From assembly GCF_000739655.1 (NCBI RefSeq), contig NZ_BATR01000075.1, positions 1-64,000 on the forward strand: 64,000 bases of DNA, given 5' to 3'. This DNA comes from Verrucomicrobium sp. BvORR106. GTDB taxonomy: Bacteria > Verrucomicrobiota > Verrucomicrobiia > Verrucomicrobiales > Verrucomicrobiaceae. The notes under the pieces are model-generated. The model ran no database searches, was not told the DNA's origin, and saw only the letters and a program-made list of their open reading frames with translations. Position numbers and translations under genes: made by a program. Shown piece after piece: positions 9,636 through 20,300 of this stretch. Within the stretch, counting starts at the first letter, position 1. Each line of letters begins with the position of its first letter.

Positions 9636-10196
9636 CTATTTCTTCATTGCCGCTCTGGCCGCCTTGACGGATTGAATACTGGTATTCATGACTTCTCCCT
9701 GCCAAAGACTCAATTGGTTGGCGGATGCCGGATCTACCGAATAGATGAACTTGTAGAGATCCAGATCCAGAGGGGCTTCTCCCGTCATCAAGTCGTAGTT
9801 TCCCAGACTGGCGATATCGCCCTGCTCCAGTTTCACGATCGCAAAATCCCCAGGAGCCTGCTTTATCGGTTCGTCGACAGGTGTGAACTTTTCGCTAACT
9901 GACAGCATCGCTATGCGAGATCCATCCATTCGGTCCGGCCAATGAGGTGATCGGGTTGCCACGAAAATGGGGGAGTCCGACACGTTTTTTAGATACACAA
10001 AGAACGTGGTGCGAAATACCGTTGAGCCCTTGGTCGCTTTCTCTGAGTGATCAGCCCCTTGGATGGTCGAATAGTAAACCACCAGCTTCAGTGGGGCTTT
10101 TGGTTCTTGGGAAAATGCTGTCGACAATTGCAGCAATGACAGGGCGCCCAGCACCAGGCGGCTGATAAGGAGATGATGCTTCCATTTGGGTGTCAT
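9636..10196 (-). CDS. Secreted protein, unknown
   Basis: 186 residues from ATG 10196. The open frame extends further upstream, but that part is low-complexity and non-protein-like, and a signal peptide begins exactly at this ATG (basic start, hydrophobic core to residue 29, Ser-Gln cleavage region). The mature part looks beta-rich, with strands such as LKLVVYYSTI and FRTTFFVYLKN, suggesting a small immunoglobulin-like fold. No family recognised. Confidence 0.5.
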   Translation of the reverse strand: MTPKWKHHLLISRLVLGALSLLQLSTAFSQEPKAPLKLVVYYSTIQGADHSEKATKGSTVFRTTFFVYLKNVSDSPIFVATRSPHWPDRMDGSRIAMLSVSEKFTPVDEPIKQAPGDFAIVKLEQGDIASLGNYDLMTGEAPLDLDLYKFIYSVDPASANQLSLWQGEVMNTSIQSVKAARAAMKK

Positions 10197-11321
10197 GATC
10201 TTGTGTGGTGATGCTGCGTGACAGGGAGGTGTTGATGGAGATGGGGCGGCAGCGGATGCGATCGGCCTTCCCACCTGATCATCCTCTGCGAAGGTGCCCA
10301 ACGTTGACTCGCTTAGGGCTCGTCCAACGTTGGGCTGTGTTAGAGATCCCCGCTGGGGATTAGCTTCGAATTGAGACGGGCATTTCCAGGTGGTTCCCTG
10401 GTGGCCGCCCCAAAACTCGCGCGGTTGGACTGTCCTCCTCACGTGGTCAAGTACGACTGACTTTGGCGGTCGCACAACAGGAGGGATGCTCAAACGCCCT
10501 CTGTATCCGAACCCTCCCCGATGGCTCATGCAGCCGCCCCCACCCACTAGTCTTTGATCATCAACTAACCAGCGCTCCTGTAGTTGACGAGGTGAGGAGG
10601 CACTAGCTGAAGCGTCTGCAAGCTTCGTATCCTCGCCGATGCCACCAAGTTCCGACGGACACTGGCCCTCCACTCGCCGGTCGCTGGCGCGTTTCACTTC
10701 CCAAGCGCACTGCTCCGATTTTGATCGGCTATTGACGCTGTAGGACGAGATTTTCAAGGCTGCTTGGAGGCTGGATTGGCAATTCCGAATGTTTGTCACC
10801 GGGGGGGCGATCATGGCTCCCGGCTTGCACTTCTGCATAGGACTTCGTGTTGGTGGCCAATGCAGGGCCGGGTGGGAGGTACGTGCTCTGGCGTTTGGCC
10901 GTGTGTCCCTGCGGCGCACTGAGCCGACGGGGACCGTCGGACTACTCCTGTGGCGTGGCCGCGGGGTGGTCCGGACGTGCCGTCCTGGTTGGGGAGCGAA
11001 GGAGATGGCATGGACTGTCTTCCGACTGGAGCGGCATCACGGTTGAAGGGGCGGCGATCAGGGTGCGCTCGTTCTGCCATGACGTCGCAGATCTAAATGG
11101 TTTGCGTTGGCAACGACTTCTCAGGACAGAGATCCGACTCTGCAAGCATCAAGTCGTCGCCGGTCAAAGGACTCGGCTCAGAATAAACTTCGCATCCATC
11201 AAGAATGCCATCCGCGAGCATGTCGAGTGAAACAAGCTCCTTGACGTATCGCTTCGTGTGTTCCTATAAAACACACGACCCTGATTTTTGTGGAGAACCA
11301 GCTCATCTTGCGAGGTGATCA
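10197..11321. other. Long stretch without convincing genes
   Basis: About 1.1 kb. Open frames exist on both strands, up to 127 codons, but their translations are Arg/Pro/Ser-rich and lack protein-like periodicity. I see only the hairpin at 10297-10334. It may be the remains of a deleted gene or an old insertion. Confidence 0.4.
10297..10334. repeat. Perfect 10-bp inverted repeat (hairpin)
   Basis: CCCAACGTTG at 10297-10306 and CAACGTTGGG at 10325-10334 with an 18-base loop. With one flanking base each arm reads GCCCAAC/GTTGGGC, like integron attC core boxes. At about 40 bp in total it is shorter than known attC sites and no integrase is present. It may be a regulatory hairpin. Confidence 0.5.
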
Positions 11322-11495
11322 TCAATTAGAAGTTTTGCCAAGCGGAAGCCACAGGAGGACGGCCAAAATGGCGAGGAGGAGGCCCAGTGGCAGGACAATG
11401 GCGTAGGAGACCGCCCAGGTGGACTGCAGGCAGGTGAATGCGGCAAGCGCAATCAAGAGGGCAAATATTCTGCGAAGTCGGCGAGTGAGTTTCAT
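11322..11495 (-). CDS. Small two-TM membrane protein (57 residues)
   Basis: ATG 11495 to TGA at 11322. The sequence is strikingly membrane-like: basic start (MKLTRRLRR), a first hydrophobic segment (residues 10-22), a short turn with Trp and Ser, and a second segment (about 30-50) rich in Leu, Ile and Val, then GKTSN. No ribosome site is evident. The composition is typical of a genuine small membrane protein. Function unknown. It is divergent from the TIR-SLOG gene at 11801 with about 300 bp between them. Confidence 0.5.
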   Translation of the reverse strand: MKLTRRLRRIFALLIALAAFTCLQSTWAVSYAIVLPLGLLLAILAVLLWLPLGKTSN

Positions 11496-11800
11496 CGGGG
11501 GTGGAGGAAAGGGGGCGGAGAAATGTTCCGGTCATTCAATCTTCACTGGAGACATTGAAGTTCAAGCCTGCGCGGGTTGAGCCCTTCTCACGATCCACTC
11601 TAGAATGACTCAGACCACAGGCTTATTTTCTGACTCCGTAGGTCTCTTCCAGCGTGATCACCCAAATGTGTGGCGTTTTTGTTCCTCACGTTGACATCCC
11701 GTGGAGACGGGTGACGCTCTCGTAGTTTACTTCCGGCAGAGCAGGCTTGCACTGCTGACGCGTGGGGTAAGCTGTTCTTGACCCTCTGAAAGACAAAACG
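11496..11800. other. Divergent intergenic region
   Basis: Lies between the 57-residue membrane protein (-) and the TIR-SLOG gene (+). It should contain both promoters. No repeats or clear operator are visible. Confidence 0.35.
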
Positions 11801-13858
11801 ATGAACCCCACCCTGCCTCTTCTCGTTCATATCGTCTTCCACCCGAAATCGAGCGGTTCCTTGGAACTGGCGCGGCATTTGCATCGAGAGCTGAATGGCA
11901 ACCCACTCGTGCCGGGGCTGCGGATCCCCACGATGTTTTCTCCATTTGGGGAGAATGGCCGCCCGCTCCCTCTTCGGTATGGGCAGGCGTTGCGGAATTT
12001 TGTCCTGGTGCTGGCAGATGATTGCATGAATCTGGACAGTGCCTGGTGCAGCCATGTTGCAGATCTTTGGGAGCAGAGCCAGCAAGCTGGCTGTCGCTTT
12101 GTACCCGTGCAATTGAGCGGCGGTGCCTGGCCACTGGATGATCGGCTGAGAAAGGTGAATTTCCTGCGGGCATTTCTCTCTGACGCTGACCTTGAACTGG
12201 ACGAGGCTACCAGAAAGCTCAAAGAACTGAAGGTCACGGCAGCGGTGGTGCGGCGTGTCGTGGTGGAGCTGTGCCGGTTTCTGGCGGCCCTGACGCAGGG
12301 GGCGGGCAATCATAGTTCCAAGGCTCCGGTGCGCCTTTTCCTGAGCCACACCAAGCTCGACATGGAGAAGGAGCCAAAGGTGACGAAGCAGTTCATTGCC
12401 TGCCTGACCGAGGAGCAGCCTATTGAAGCCTGGGTGGACTCCGGGAATATCGACACTGGATCAGAGTTCGCCAAGGAAATCGCGGAGGGGGTGGCCGAAT
12501 CCTCGGGGCTGCTTGCTATTCTCACTGATCTCTACGCCACTCGCGAATGGTGCCGTGAAGAGGTGCTGCTGGCCAAAGAGAATCATCGTCCCGTGGTGGT
12601 GGTGGATGCGCTCTCGGGCTGCGAGGTGCGCAGTTTTCCGTATCTGGGGAATGTCCCGCGCATTCGTTGGGATGGGGATCCACAGAAGGGGATCGACTTG
12701 CTGCTCAAGGAAAGTCTGCGCCATCTGCACACTGGGGAGGTTCTCAAGCGGGCCAGCCTGGCCACTGACACCGTCTTCTGTCGGGCGCCAGAGCTGGCTA
12801 CCATGGTGGGCCTGCCGAACGGGGCAAGCGTGCTCTATCCCGACCCGCCTGTCGGTGAGGGAGAAAAGCGGCGACTGGGCAAGGCGAAGGTCCCCTTTCA
12901 GACGCCCCTACAGCGCCTGGCGAAGGTGCGCCTGCCTCAAGGCACCAAGGTGGCTCTTTCCATGTCGGAAAGCACGGATATTGCCGAATGTGGGATGGAT
13001 TTGCTCCAACTCGGCGACTGCATGGTCGACATCTCCCGCTACCTGCTCATCAAAGGTGCCACTCTGGCGTACGGTGGTCACCTGGGGGCGGAGGGCTATA
13101 CCCAGCGGCTCTTCGAACTCGTGCGCACTCACCAGTCTCTCGACGACGCTCCGCCACCGGAACGTGTCGTCAATTATCTCGGATGGCCGATTCCCCGCCC
13201 TTCGCCCAAGGTCAGGTCTGACCTCAAGGCAGTGGCAACCATCGAAGCCCTGCCGCGACCCACGGATGTGGATGAGACCCTTGATCCGGAGTTTGTTCCT
13301 GAACCTGCCTTCTTTGCTGCGGAAAAGTCCCCCCGGCACCGGTTCGCATGGGCTCGCGGCATGACGGAGATGCGCGCCTACCAGGCGGACAAGGCGCGCA
13401 GCGGGGTGGTGGCCCGTATCGTGCTCGGTGGCGTCTTTGGTCCAACGGAAAAAGTCTCGCCAGACGGGCAGCGCACGCTGAGGTGGTACGCAGGGCGCAT
13501 TCCCGGCGTGCTGGAGGAGGTGGTGTTGTCTTTGCAGGCGGGGCAGCCGGTGTTCCTCATTGGGGCCTTTGGTGGGGCTGCGAAGCTGGCCATCGACCTC
13601 ATCCGCGGAATTGACCGGCCAGAGGCGTCGTGGCATTACCAGAAGAAAGCCCCCTTTGCCGAGGAGATGCGGGAGCTCTATCAGGAGCGCCATGTGCCCT
13701 GGCTGGACTACCCTGAGATCGCAGCTCTCCTCCGCGAGAAGGCTCCCACGCTGGTCAACCCGGGTCTAAGCCCGGGAGAGCGGGACGACTTGTTTGAAAC
13801 CGTGGATCCGCATCGCATGGTGGAGCTCATCTTAAAGGGTCTGGAGAAGGCGCTGTAG
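11801..13858 (+). CDS. TIR-like/TIR/SLOG fusion protein (predicted NAD-derived signal synthase and sensor)
   Basis: 685 residues. Residues 7-165 are a TIR-like Rossmann domain (HIVFHP start, SAWC near residue 86). Residues 176-300 are a second TIR with FLSHTK at the first strand and WCREE near 249-253, which carries the expected catalytic glutamate. Residues 380-670 are a SLOG-type nucleotide-binding domain: VALSMSES at the first strand, YGGHLGAEG in the middle, and IPGVLEE followed by a Gly-rich GAFGGAA. This matches the TIR-associated SLOG family (TPALS type). By analogy with Thoeris the TIR would make a cyclic ADP-ribose isomer from NAD and the SLOG would sense it. Fusing both in one chain without an effector is unusual. 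It shares architecture with the gene at 40901. Confidence 0.8.
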   Translation: MNPTLPLLVHIVFHPKSSGSLELARHLHRELNGNPLVPGLRIPTMFSPFGENGRPLPLRYGQALRNFVLVLADDCMNLDSAWCSHVADLWEQSQQAGCRFVPVQLSGGAWPLDDRLRKVNFLRAFLSDADLELDEATRKLKELKVTAAVVRRVVVELCRFLAALTQGAGNHSSKAPVRLFLSHTKLDMEKEPKVTKQFIACLTEEQPIEAWVDSGNIDTGSEFAKEIAEGVAESSGLLAILTDLYATREWCREEVLLAKENHRPVVVVDALSGCEVRSFPYLGNVPRIRWDGDPQKGIDLLLKESLRHLHTGEVLKRASLATDTVFCRAPELATMVGLPNGASVLYPDPPVGEGEKRRLGKAKVPFQTPLQRLAKVRLPQGTKVALSMSESTDIAECGMDLLQLGDCMVDISRYLLIKGATLAYGGHLGAEGYTQRLFELVRTHQSLDDAPPPERVVNYLGWPIPRPSPKVRSDLKAVATIEALPRPTDVDETLDPEFVPEPAFFAAEKSPRHRFAWARGMTEMRAYQADKARSGVVARIVLGGVFGPTEKVSPDGQRTLRWYAGRIPGVLEEVVLSLQAGQPVFLIGAFGGAAKLAIDLIRGIDRPEASWHYQKKAPFAEEMRELYQERHVPWLDYPEIAALLREKAPTLVNPGLSPGERDDLFETVDPHRMVELILKGLEKAL

Positions 13859-14302
13859 AGGCGCCATAGACCGCGAGGGGAAGCTGGATCGGGTGCTTGA
13901 AGCGCTGAGTGACCGGCGTGCCGAGACGGATTCAGTTGCGGCCGTTGGACCGGAAGGCTGCGAGCAATGAATCGATAGCGGAAAGCGTGGACGGTGAAGC
14001 AATGTCCACGTTGTCGGACGCCGACTCATTGTGCCGGGGGGCGATGGTCGTGTTTGATCATTTGTGGCAGGGGGGGAGCCTGATGGGAAGCCGGACCAAG
14101 CCTGGCAGGCCCTGTCGCAACGGGTTTTAGGTAATAATGAATCCATGCCCTGTCCGTGAACGAGGCGGGCCAGATCCCGTGGAGCTTTCAAAAGCAGGAC
14201 CGGGCGAACTGGAAAAACGACACAGGGACTGAAACTGAAGTCAGGACGGGTATAACAGAGTTTATGGAATTGAGCTCAACTTCCTGTGAAGGGTCTTGGC
14301 CA
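13859..14302. other. Intergenic, nothing recognised
   Basis: No plausible gene on either strand between the TIR-SLOG gene and MITE copy 2. Confidence 0.35.
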
Positions 14303-14462
14303 AGATCTGGGTGTGGCAGGATAAATTAAGGGATTAAGATAAGAGAGGCCTCGCCGAGGCTGAAACAGCCCCTCCGGGTTGCGCCTTTTTGAGCCTGGAC
14401 GGCGTTGCGCATCGGTTGTGACGCTTCGCAACACCCCCAGCGCTTTTATCCAAACAGGTTCT
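14303..14462. mobile_element. MITE-like element, copy 2 (left end lost)
   Basis: The body matches copy 1: GGGTGTGGCAGG on the left, CCCCTCCGGGT and GAGCCTGGAC inside, and the right end CTTTTATCCAAACAGGTTCT. The left inverted repeat has decayed, and an internal segment with the GTGAAT palindrome is missing. Confidence 0.65.
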
Positions 14463-14759
14463 GAGTGCCAGCGGGTTTGTGAAGTTAACAATCAGCCTGT
14501 GTGAAGTTTGTCGCCGTCAAATATGAGGGGCAGTAGTCCGGAGGGGGAATGTGTTTTCTGCGGTTGGGCCCAATACTTTTAAAATACCGTTTCCTTGGAT
14601 TTCCAGGCGGCGAATTTTTAAAAGATTGTGACCATGTGATTGTGAGGAGGTCGGCGGTTAAGTCTGTTTTTTTACGTCGTGAATCTTGATGAATCAATTG
14701 CTGGAAAAAATTATTGAACATTCTGTAGCGGCACGTTAAGACCATCGGCCAATGTATCG
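14463..14759. other. Intergenic upstream of the SEFIR-cyclase gene
   Basis: About 300 bp, AT-richer than neighbours, no credible gene. It should contain the promoter of the gene at 14760. Confidence 0.35.
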
Positions 14760-16751
14760 ATGAAACATCCCCGGGCATTTATCAGCTACAGCCATGAGAG
14801 TGAGAAGCACCGTGAGACGGTGCTTCAGTTCGCATGGGCATTGCAGCGGGGGGGAATACAAGTGGCGCTGGACCGCTTTCATACCCGGCCCGTTGAAGGC
14901 TGGCCCACATGGTGTGAGCGGCAGTTGAAACCCGAGATGAATGATTGGGTGCTGATGGTCAGCACCAAGACTTACTGGGATCGGGTGAATGATGAGGTGC
15001 CGGCTGATGAAGGATGCGGCGTGTTCTGGGAGGGTCGGATAATCAAGAACCGTGTCTATCGCGGGAAGTCGAATGAGGACCGCTTTGTGGCGGTGTCCTT
15101 TGACGAGTCCGGAATCCAGTGCCTGCCGCCCTATGTGGACAGAGACTCTTCCTACTTGCTCGGAAGCTTCCAGTTGGAGGAGGATCAGGGTTACGAAAAC
15201 CTCTACCGGTTGATTACCAACCAGCGGGCGGTGGAGGAGCATCCGATTGGCCCGATACAAGAACTGCCTGTGCGGCGTGCCGGGAGCGCCATCAAGAGAA
15301 TCGAAGAAGTTGGGAAAGGAGAGGTGAAGTGGAAGAACCCTGACGAGGTTGCCGGGCTAGGGCCTGCTTCACCGCGGAAAGGGATCAAGGAAAGCAGCAT
15401 GGAGAACAATCATGATACTGTGAATGCCGGCACCATCATGGTGGCGGACGTGGCGGACTTTTCCGACAGCTACGATGATGAAGCGCGCGCCAAGATCTAT
15501 GCGGCAGTCTGGGGATATGTGCGAACGCATGAGATGCTGAAGGGGGGCAGCACCAAAGGTGTCTTTTGTGACAATACGTTGGACGGTGCGGTGGTTTGCT
15601 TCCGCCCGCCGCTCTACAAAGAGGCACTGGAGTTTGCCTGCAAGTGGGTCAGGCATGTTTCCGATGAGCTGGAACGGTCCAATGTAAAAGTGCAATTGCG
15701 CGTCGGGATTGGGCGTGGAAACTTTTTGTTGGAATCGCGAGCTGGAGAAGCAGGCGAACCGGCGCCGGCGCCCGCTGACGCGGAGTTGGCAGCGAGCAGT
15801 TTCAACACGGATCTGATTCCCTTTGGTCAGGGAGTGAATGAAGTGAACCGGCTGGCGCGAATTGCAGGGGTGGACAAGGTGGGTGGAAAGGGGTTTGTGG
15901 TCGTGGATGAGGCATTTCTTCGTGATTTTGAAGGGCGCTACTTCAAGCCATTCCGTGCCCTCATAGAGCCGGCTATTTTCCCCAATTTGGTGCAGGATCC
16001 TTGTGCCAAACTGTCGAAGGCCGGGCACGTCCAGAAGTTTCGCGTGCTGAATGTCTACGATGCTTCCCCCTTGGTTCCAACTGGAGTTGCGGAGATCGCC
16101 CAGCTGAGCAAGTTGATCCTGACTTTGATGGGTAACATGGTTGCCCGGCTTTGGGAGTATCTCTATCCCGACTACATGGCCCACATGGAAGGCAAGGAAA
16201 GCTCGCTGCTGCTGTCCCAGGAGAAATTGAGGTCGCAGAGCAAGCTTCGCGTGTCACTTTTTTGCCAGGATCCACGCGAGGCCAAGGGGAAGCTGTTGTG
16301 CACGAATTTCAGGTTGCTGGACTGGGAGGGTACGCCTGAAGAAGCGGCTCTGGCGCAGCCTTTTACGGGGTATCCGCTGAGTGAGGATGGGGAACGTGGT
16401 CCTGCTGGTACTGCGTTCGCGGACAATCGTTGCATCTTCATCAACGATCTGCCCGTGGTCAAAATCAAGGATGGCAAACCCACGTCAGGCAGCCTTGCTG
16501 GCTATCTTGATGCGCTCGATGAATGCAACTGCGGCGTATCCAGAGAGGTGGCAAAGAATATGAAACGGTATGCACGAACTTACATGTGCCTGCCCATGGG
16601 GCTGGTGCCAAATCACCCCACGATGGTCGTGTGCATGGACCTGGCCGGGGAGTTTTCCTGGATGGCTCAGGAGGATGGACTGGCCCTTGCAAGTCTGCTT
16701 CAAGAAGAATACGGCGGACTCCTCAGTCTTCTCGTGGACAAACGAACATGA
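14760..16751 (+). CDS. SEFIR-class III nucleotide cyclase-GAF-like fusion
   Basis: 663 residues in three parts. Residues 4-140 are a SEFIR domain (AFISYSHES start, ALDRF, a Trp-Pro-x-Trp-Cys segment, VLMVST), the TIR relative found with conflict proteins. Residues 222-400 are a class III adenylate/guanylate cyclase homology domain: MVADVADFSD supplies the first metal-binding Asp, TLDGAVVCF the second region, and LRVGIGRG the following strand. Residues 490-655 look like a GAF-type ligand-binding domain (GPAGTAF, CIFINDLP, CLPMGL). Known class III cyclases in Pycsar act with a separate TIR or membrane effector; here a TIR-fold domain is on the same chain. The gene stands alone with about 300 bp upstream. 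Catalytic competence of the cyclase is plausible but not certain. Confidence 0.75.
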   Translation: MKHPRAFISYSHESEKHRETVLQFAWALQRGGIQVALDRFHTRPVEGWPTWCERQLKPEMNDWVLMVSTKTYWDRVNDEVPADEGCGVFWEGRIIKNRVYRGKSNEDRFVAVSFDESGIQCLPPYVDRDSSYLLGSFQLEEDQGYENLYRLITNQRAVEEHPIGPIQELPVRRAGSAIKRIEEVGKGEVKWKNPDEVAGLGPASPRKGIKESSMENNHDTVNAGTIMVADVADFSDSYDDEARAKIYAAVWGYVRTHEMLKGGSTKGVFCDNTLDGAVVCFRPPLYKEALEFACKWVRHVSDELERSNVKVQLRVGIGRGNFLLESRAGEAGEPAPAPADAELAASSFNTDLIPFGQGVNEVNRLARIAGVDKVGGKGFVVVDEAFLRDFEGRYFKPFRALIEPAIFPNLVQDPCAKLSKAGHVQKFRVLNVYDASPLVPTGVAEIAQLSKLILTLMGNMVARLWEYLYPDYMAHMEGKESSLLLSQEKLRSQSKLRVSLFCQDPREAKGKLLCTNFRLLDWEGTPEEAALAQPFTGYPLSEDGERGPAGTAFADNRCIFINDLPVVKIKDGKPTSGSLAGYLDALDECNCGVSREVAKNMKRYARTYMCLPMGLVPNHPTMVVCMDLAGEFSWMAQEDGLALASLLQEEYGGLLSLLVDKRT

Positions 16752-16811
16752 GAGGTTATCATCCGAAACCTTTCGCTCTTCCGTGGCAAAACTCTTTACT
16801 TGACGCAATCA

Positions 16812-17030
16812 ATGGCAACCAAATCACAAAGGAAGGTGATTGTACATACCGCATCTGCTCCAGCTTTCAAAGTGGATCCGGACGATATGAATCGCAGAAA
16901 GTTGAGGCTGCAAACAGGCAGGTTGCAGTGGCTGGCTTTGACGGGATTGACACATTTACCCGTCATTGGGATTACCGATCCGCCGCCTATGCAAGTCTTT
17001 GATTTCGAACGCATCGATGCGTCTTTGTAA
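16812..17030 (+). CDS. Small protein (72 residues), uncertain
   Basis: ATG 16812 to TAA, 60 bp after the SEFIR-cyclase gene on the same strand. The translation is moderately basic, without low complexity. No family recognised. The stop is followed within 4 bp by an 18-bp palindrome, which supports a real gene end. It could be a small partner of the upstream gene or fortuitous. Confidence 0.3.
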   Translation: MATKSQRKVIVHTASAPAFKVDPDDMNRRKLRLQTGRLQWLALTGLTHLPVIGITDPPPMQVFDFERIDASL

Positions 17031-17051
17031 GTGGCGGATCAATTGATCCGC
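17009..17051. repeat. Two adjacent perfect palindromes
   Basis: ACGCATCGATGCGT (14 bp, 17009-17022) and GCGGATCAATTGATCCGC (18 bp, 17034-17051), 11 bp apart. The first is in the tail of the small gene, the second just after its stop. No U-tract follows, so it is not a classical terminator. A dimeric protein binding site or RNA hairpins are possible. Confidence 0.55.
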
Positions 17052-17370
17052 ATCCGGGATGTCCTCATGCGGGTTCGGGGAAATCCAGGATCGTGACTGG
17101 CAAATCGTGTTAGATGCGAGGCGAACTTATTCCAGTTTTGCGAATCTCGTCAGGTGAGTCTAGCGGGTGCGCAAAGGTCTGCTGGAAGGTGATCTGCCAT
17201 GTGTGACAAATTTGTGGATGCCACGGAGCTCCAGAAGGTGAAGTCATCCTTATCTATCCCGGGATTGCCTGTTGGCAGATGGCGGTATTTGCGGGGCGGA
17301 TGTCAGCTGGCCGGGGCGGGTGTTGCTGGGAACCGACAGGTGCCAGGCTGGTGCCATCCTGACATTCTTG
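17052..17370. other. Intergenic, nothing recognised
   Basis: Lies between the palindromes and the 3' end of the TIR-nSTAND1 gene. No gene seen. Confidence 0.35.
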
Positions 17371-20300
17371 TCAGAGCTGTGATGAGTTGAGGAATTGCTC
17401 CAGTTCTTTGGCCGCCATCCCTGCGGTGGGGCGTGCTGGGGCTCGCTTGAGGGTGTCCTCTGTGAGGTCAAGGGTCGGGGCCGCTTTTACAAACTGCCAG
17501 AGGTCGTTGCCAAACTTCCCGCCGGTCTTTTCCTCCAGAAGTTGGAGGACCTTGTTCCGGTTGTTTCCTATGCAGGTGGGCCACTTCAGGACGTCAACAA
17601 GTTCGTCCAGAGTCATGGCATTGAGGATCGCATGGGCCTGATTGACGGCTTCGCCGGAGGCAGTCTGGTTGCCAACTGCTCTGAAGATGGCGGACAGGGC
17701 ATAGTGTTCAACGGCATTCATTTTGACCGGGAGGCGTCTGGTCAACTGCAGAAGGCAACTTGCGCCTTCCCCATAGCGCCACCTCGTTTCTGCCTCCTCC
17801 AGGGCGGGCAGGAGTGCCGAGGCGATTCTGGCGTGCCAACGGGAGGCTTCTGCCGGGCTGCTGTCAAGGCTGGCGAGGTCCGCAAACAGGGTGGTCGCGT
17901 TGATTGACTGTAGTTCGTAGCTGGCTTTGTTGCTTGTAATCTTGTCGACGAGGTGGGTGAGGGCTGGAGGGAGGATGTCCACGCGATGCTGCTGAGGCAG
18001 GCGCTTCATGGACATGAACAAGATCTGCATCAGTCTCACGGGCTCGTCATATCCAGCCTTTGGCTGCTTCAACTGGAGTGAGGTGGCAAGTGCGACGGCG
18101 TGATTTGTCTGGAGGGAGAGGGACTCTGGATGTTTTGCCAGCGCTACATCCAGAGCTCTGACGGAATGGTTTTCTCCAAGGGACTTCGCCAATGCTTGTG
18201 CAGCCAGGTCCATGGCCTCTGAGAGAGCTGGAGTGAGTGGCGCTTCCCACTCTGTGAGGAACTGCATCCAACGGTCGATGAGCATGTTGCCAGGTGGAGC
18301 TGTAGAAAGCTGTGCTTTGACGTATGCGGCAATGTGTTGGGAGGCTTCCTGCAAGGGGAGGCGACGCAGGGTCAGGGCTTTCCAATGATCCAATTGTATG
18401 GTGAGCACTTCTTCTGTGGCGGTGTGCACGTTCTCGCCGAGGTCCTTTTCAACGGCCAGCGCCAGCTCGGCCACAGTTTCTTTGGATAGATGGGGGATGA
18501 GGCTGGCCACGCTCACACGATGCCCCGGCTTGGGTTCATCGCTTGTGGCGGAAAGCAGGACGGCCCGTGCTGCGCTGCCGGCGATTTCTGAAGCTTGCAG
18601 AGGCTCCATGGCGGGAAGCACATGTGCCAGGCTGACGAGGATGTAGTGCTCCCTTTCTCGGGATATTTCTTGCGGTAACAGGAAGCTCAGGAGCATGGTC
18701 CCGATGGAGTTGGCCTCTTCGGAGGTGAGCTTTGAAGAGGCAGGTGTTGGATTCTGATCTTCTGAGGCGAAGTTGTTGGACGGAAATCTGCTGATTGTGG
18801 TCCCGAGTTCTCGCAGCAGGACGTCCAATGCGGCTGATTTGCCTGTGCTGGCCTTCACTAGCTTCGTGGTCAAACCAAGTGCTTCAAGACGCATTGCTTT
18901 GCGATCATTCTCCCCTGCCTGATTCACGAAGATTTCGTGAGCATCGAGCAGAGATTGATGGTAACTGGATGCTTCGTCGTGGGCCTCAGTGCGTCCATTT
19001 AGAAGCAGCTGGTGCGCCGCCTCAGAGAGGGCTTTCGTGGCCTCGTCAGATGGGCCGGCCTTTACGAAGCAGACCAACAGGCGGGCGCTGTGGTCAACTC
19101 GAAATCCTTCGGGAATGCCGGGCTTGTCGAATACCCTGGCAATTTTCTTCCGTTGCGTACTGGCGTCGGTCGGGCTGATGCCCTTTGCCGCATCTTCGAT
19201 GAAATTATTAAAACACCTGAGTGGAAATCGTTCGGGAGGAGTTGGCGACACATAGGTGTCTGTCACCAAGTCAATCAGGGACGCGCGTTGACCTGCATCA
19301 AGGCGTTTGGAGAGTTCGACAAGAGCAAGCGACGTACGCTCCTCCATCTGGGTAGTCCAGCCATATTCGCCGTGGGTTGAAGTTCCATACCTGATGAGTC
19401 GAGTGAGGATAGGCATGAGGGCTTGCTGGCGGATTCTGGGAGCAAGGCTGGTGATGGCAGACATGGTCTGCTCAAATTCCATTTCTGGCAGCGTGGGTGA
19501 AGCTTCCAGGTGATTGAGGGACGCATTGAGGGCAATCCCGGCGAACCAACCTGCCTGGTCGGGGCTCATGAGATCCTGCAGGCCTGCCAAAAGGACAGCA
19601 TGACCGCCGAAGCTTCCTAATGGCGCCGGACTTATGTCGACCAGTTGTGGGCCGCGCAAGATGAGGGTCTGTAACCAGGCTCGTCTCAGTACCTCTGGGT
19701 GGTCTGGTTCGAGAGGCAGGTCTCTGAGCGAGCCAATGAAGGCACCGATCTCCAGATCGAGCTGTCCGATGCCGTGGAGCAAGACTGCCTTTCTGGCGTG
19801 CTGGAGTGAGTCGATGGAGGCCTTGTCGTGGGGAGAGTCAAAGCTGTCCAGCAGCTGCAGCAGTATGGGGACAGGGGGAGCGGGGGATGAGAGAGAGGTG
19901 TGAGTCAATTTCAGCGCAGATGCCTGCAAGGCCGCACGGTCTGGGGTGGTCATGCGCTCAAGGAACAATGCCAGGGCGCTCAACAGCTCTGAGACTTGAG
20001 TAGTTTCATTGAGCGATGCTTCGATCATGGAAAGCAGGTGACTTGCGACTCGTGCTGACTGATCGGAATTGGTTCTGGAGGCCAGCGGTATGATGCACCG
20101 AAGGTCGTAATGAAGATGATCGGGCTGACTTGACGACAGAGACTGAAGTATCGCGGTGATGGCGGAGTCGAATTCATCCGGGCTGAGCCGGGTGATGACA
20201 TCGGGGAGCGCGATTGCCAGACTGTCTATGCCATCGTCACCAGCCTTTTCAGGCGTGCGAAGGCTTTGCACGATCTGGTGATGAAATTTGAGCCAGGGGA

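Noticed and set aside
10296-10335. Integron attC-like site
   Set aside because: Core-box-like ends but only 40 bp, no second site and no integrase; kept only as an inverted repeat.
10847-11230. 127-codon open frame
   Set aside because: Trp/Arg/Gly-rich translation without periodicity, no ribosome site and no neighbour context.
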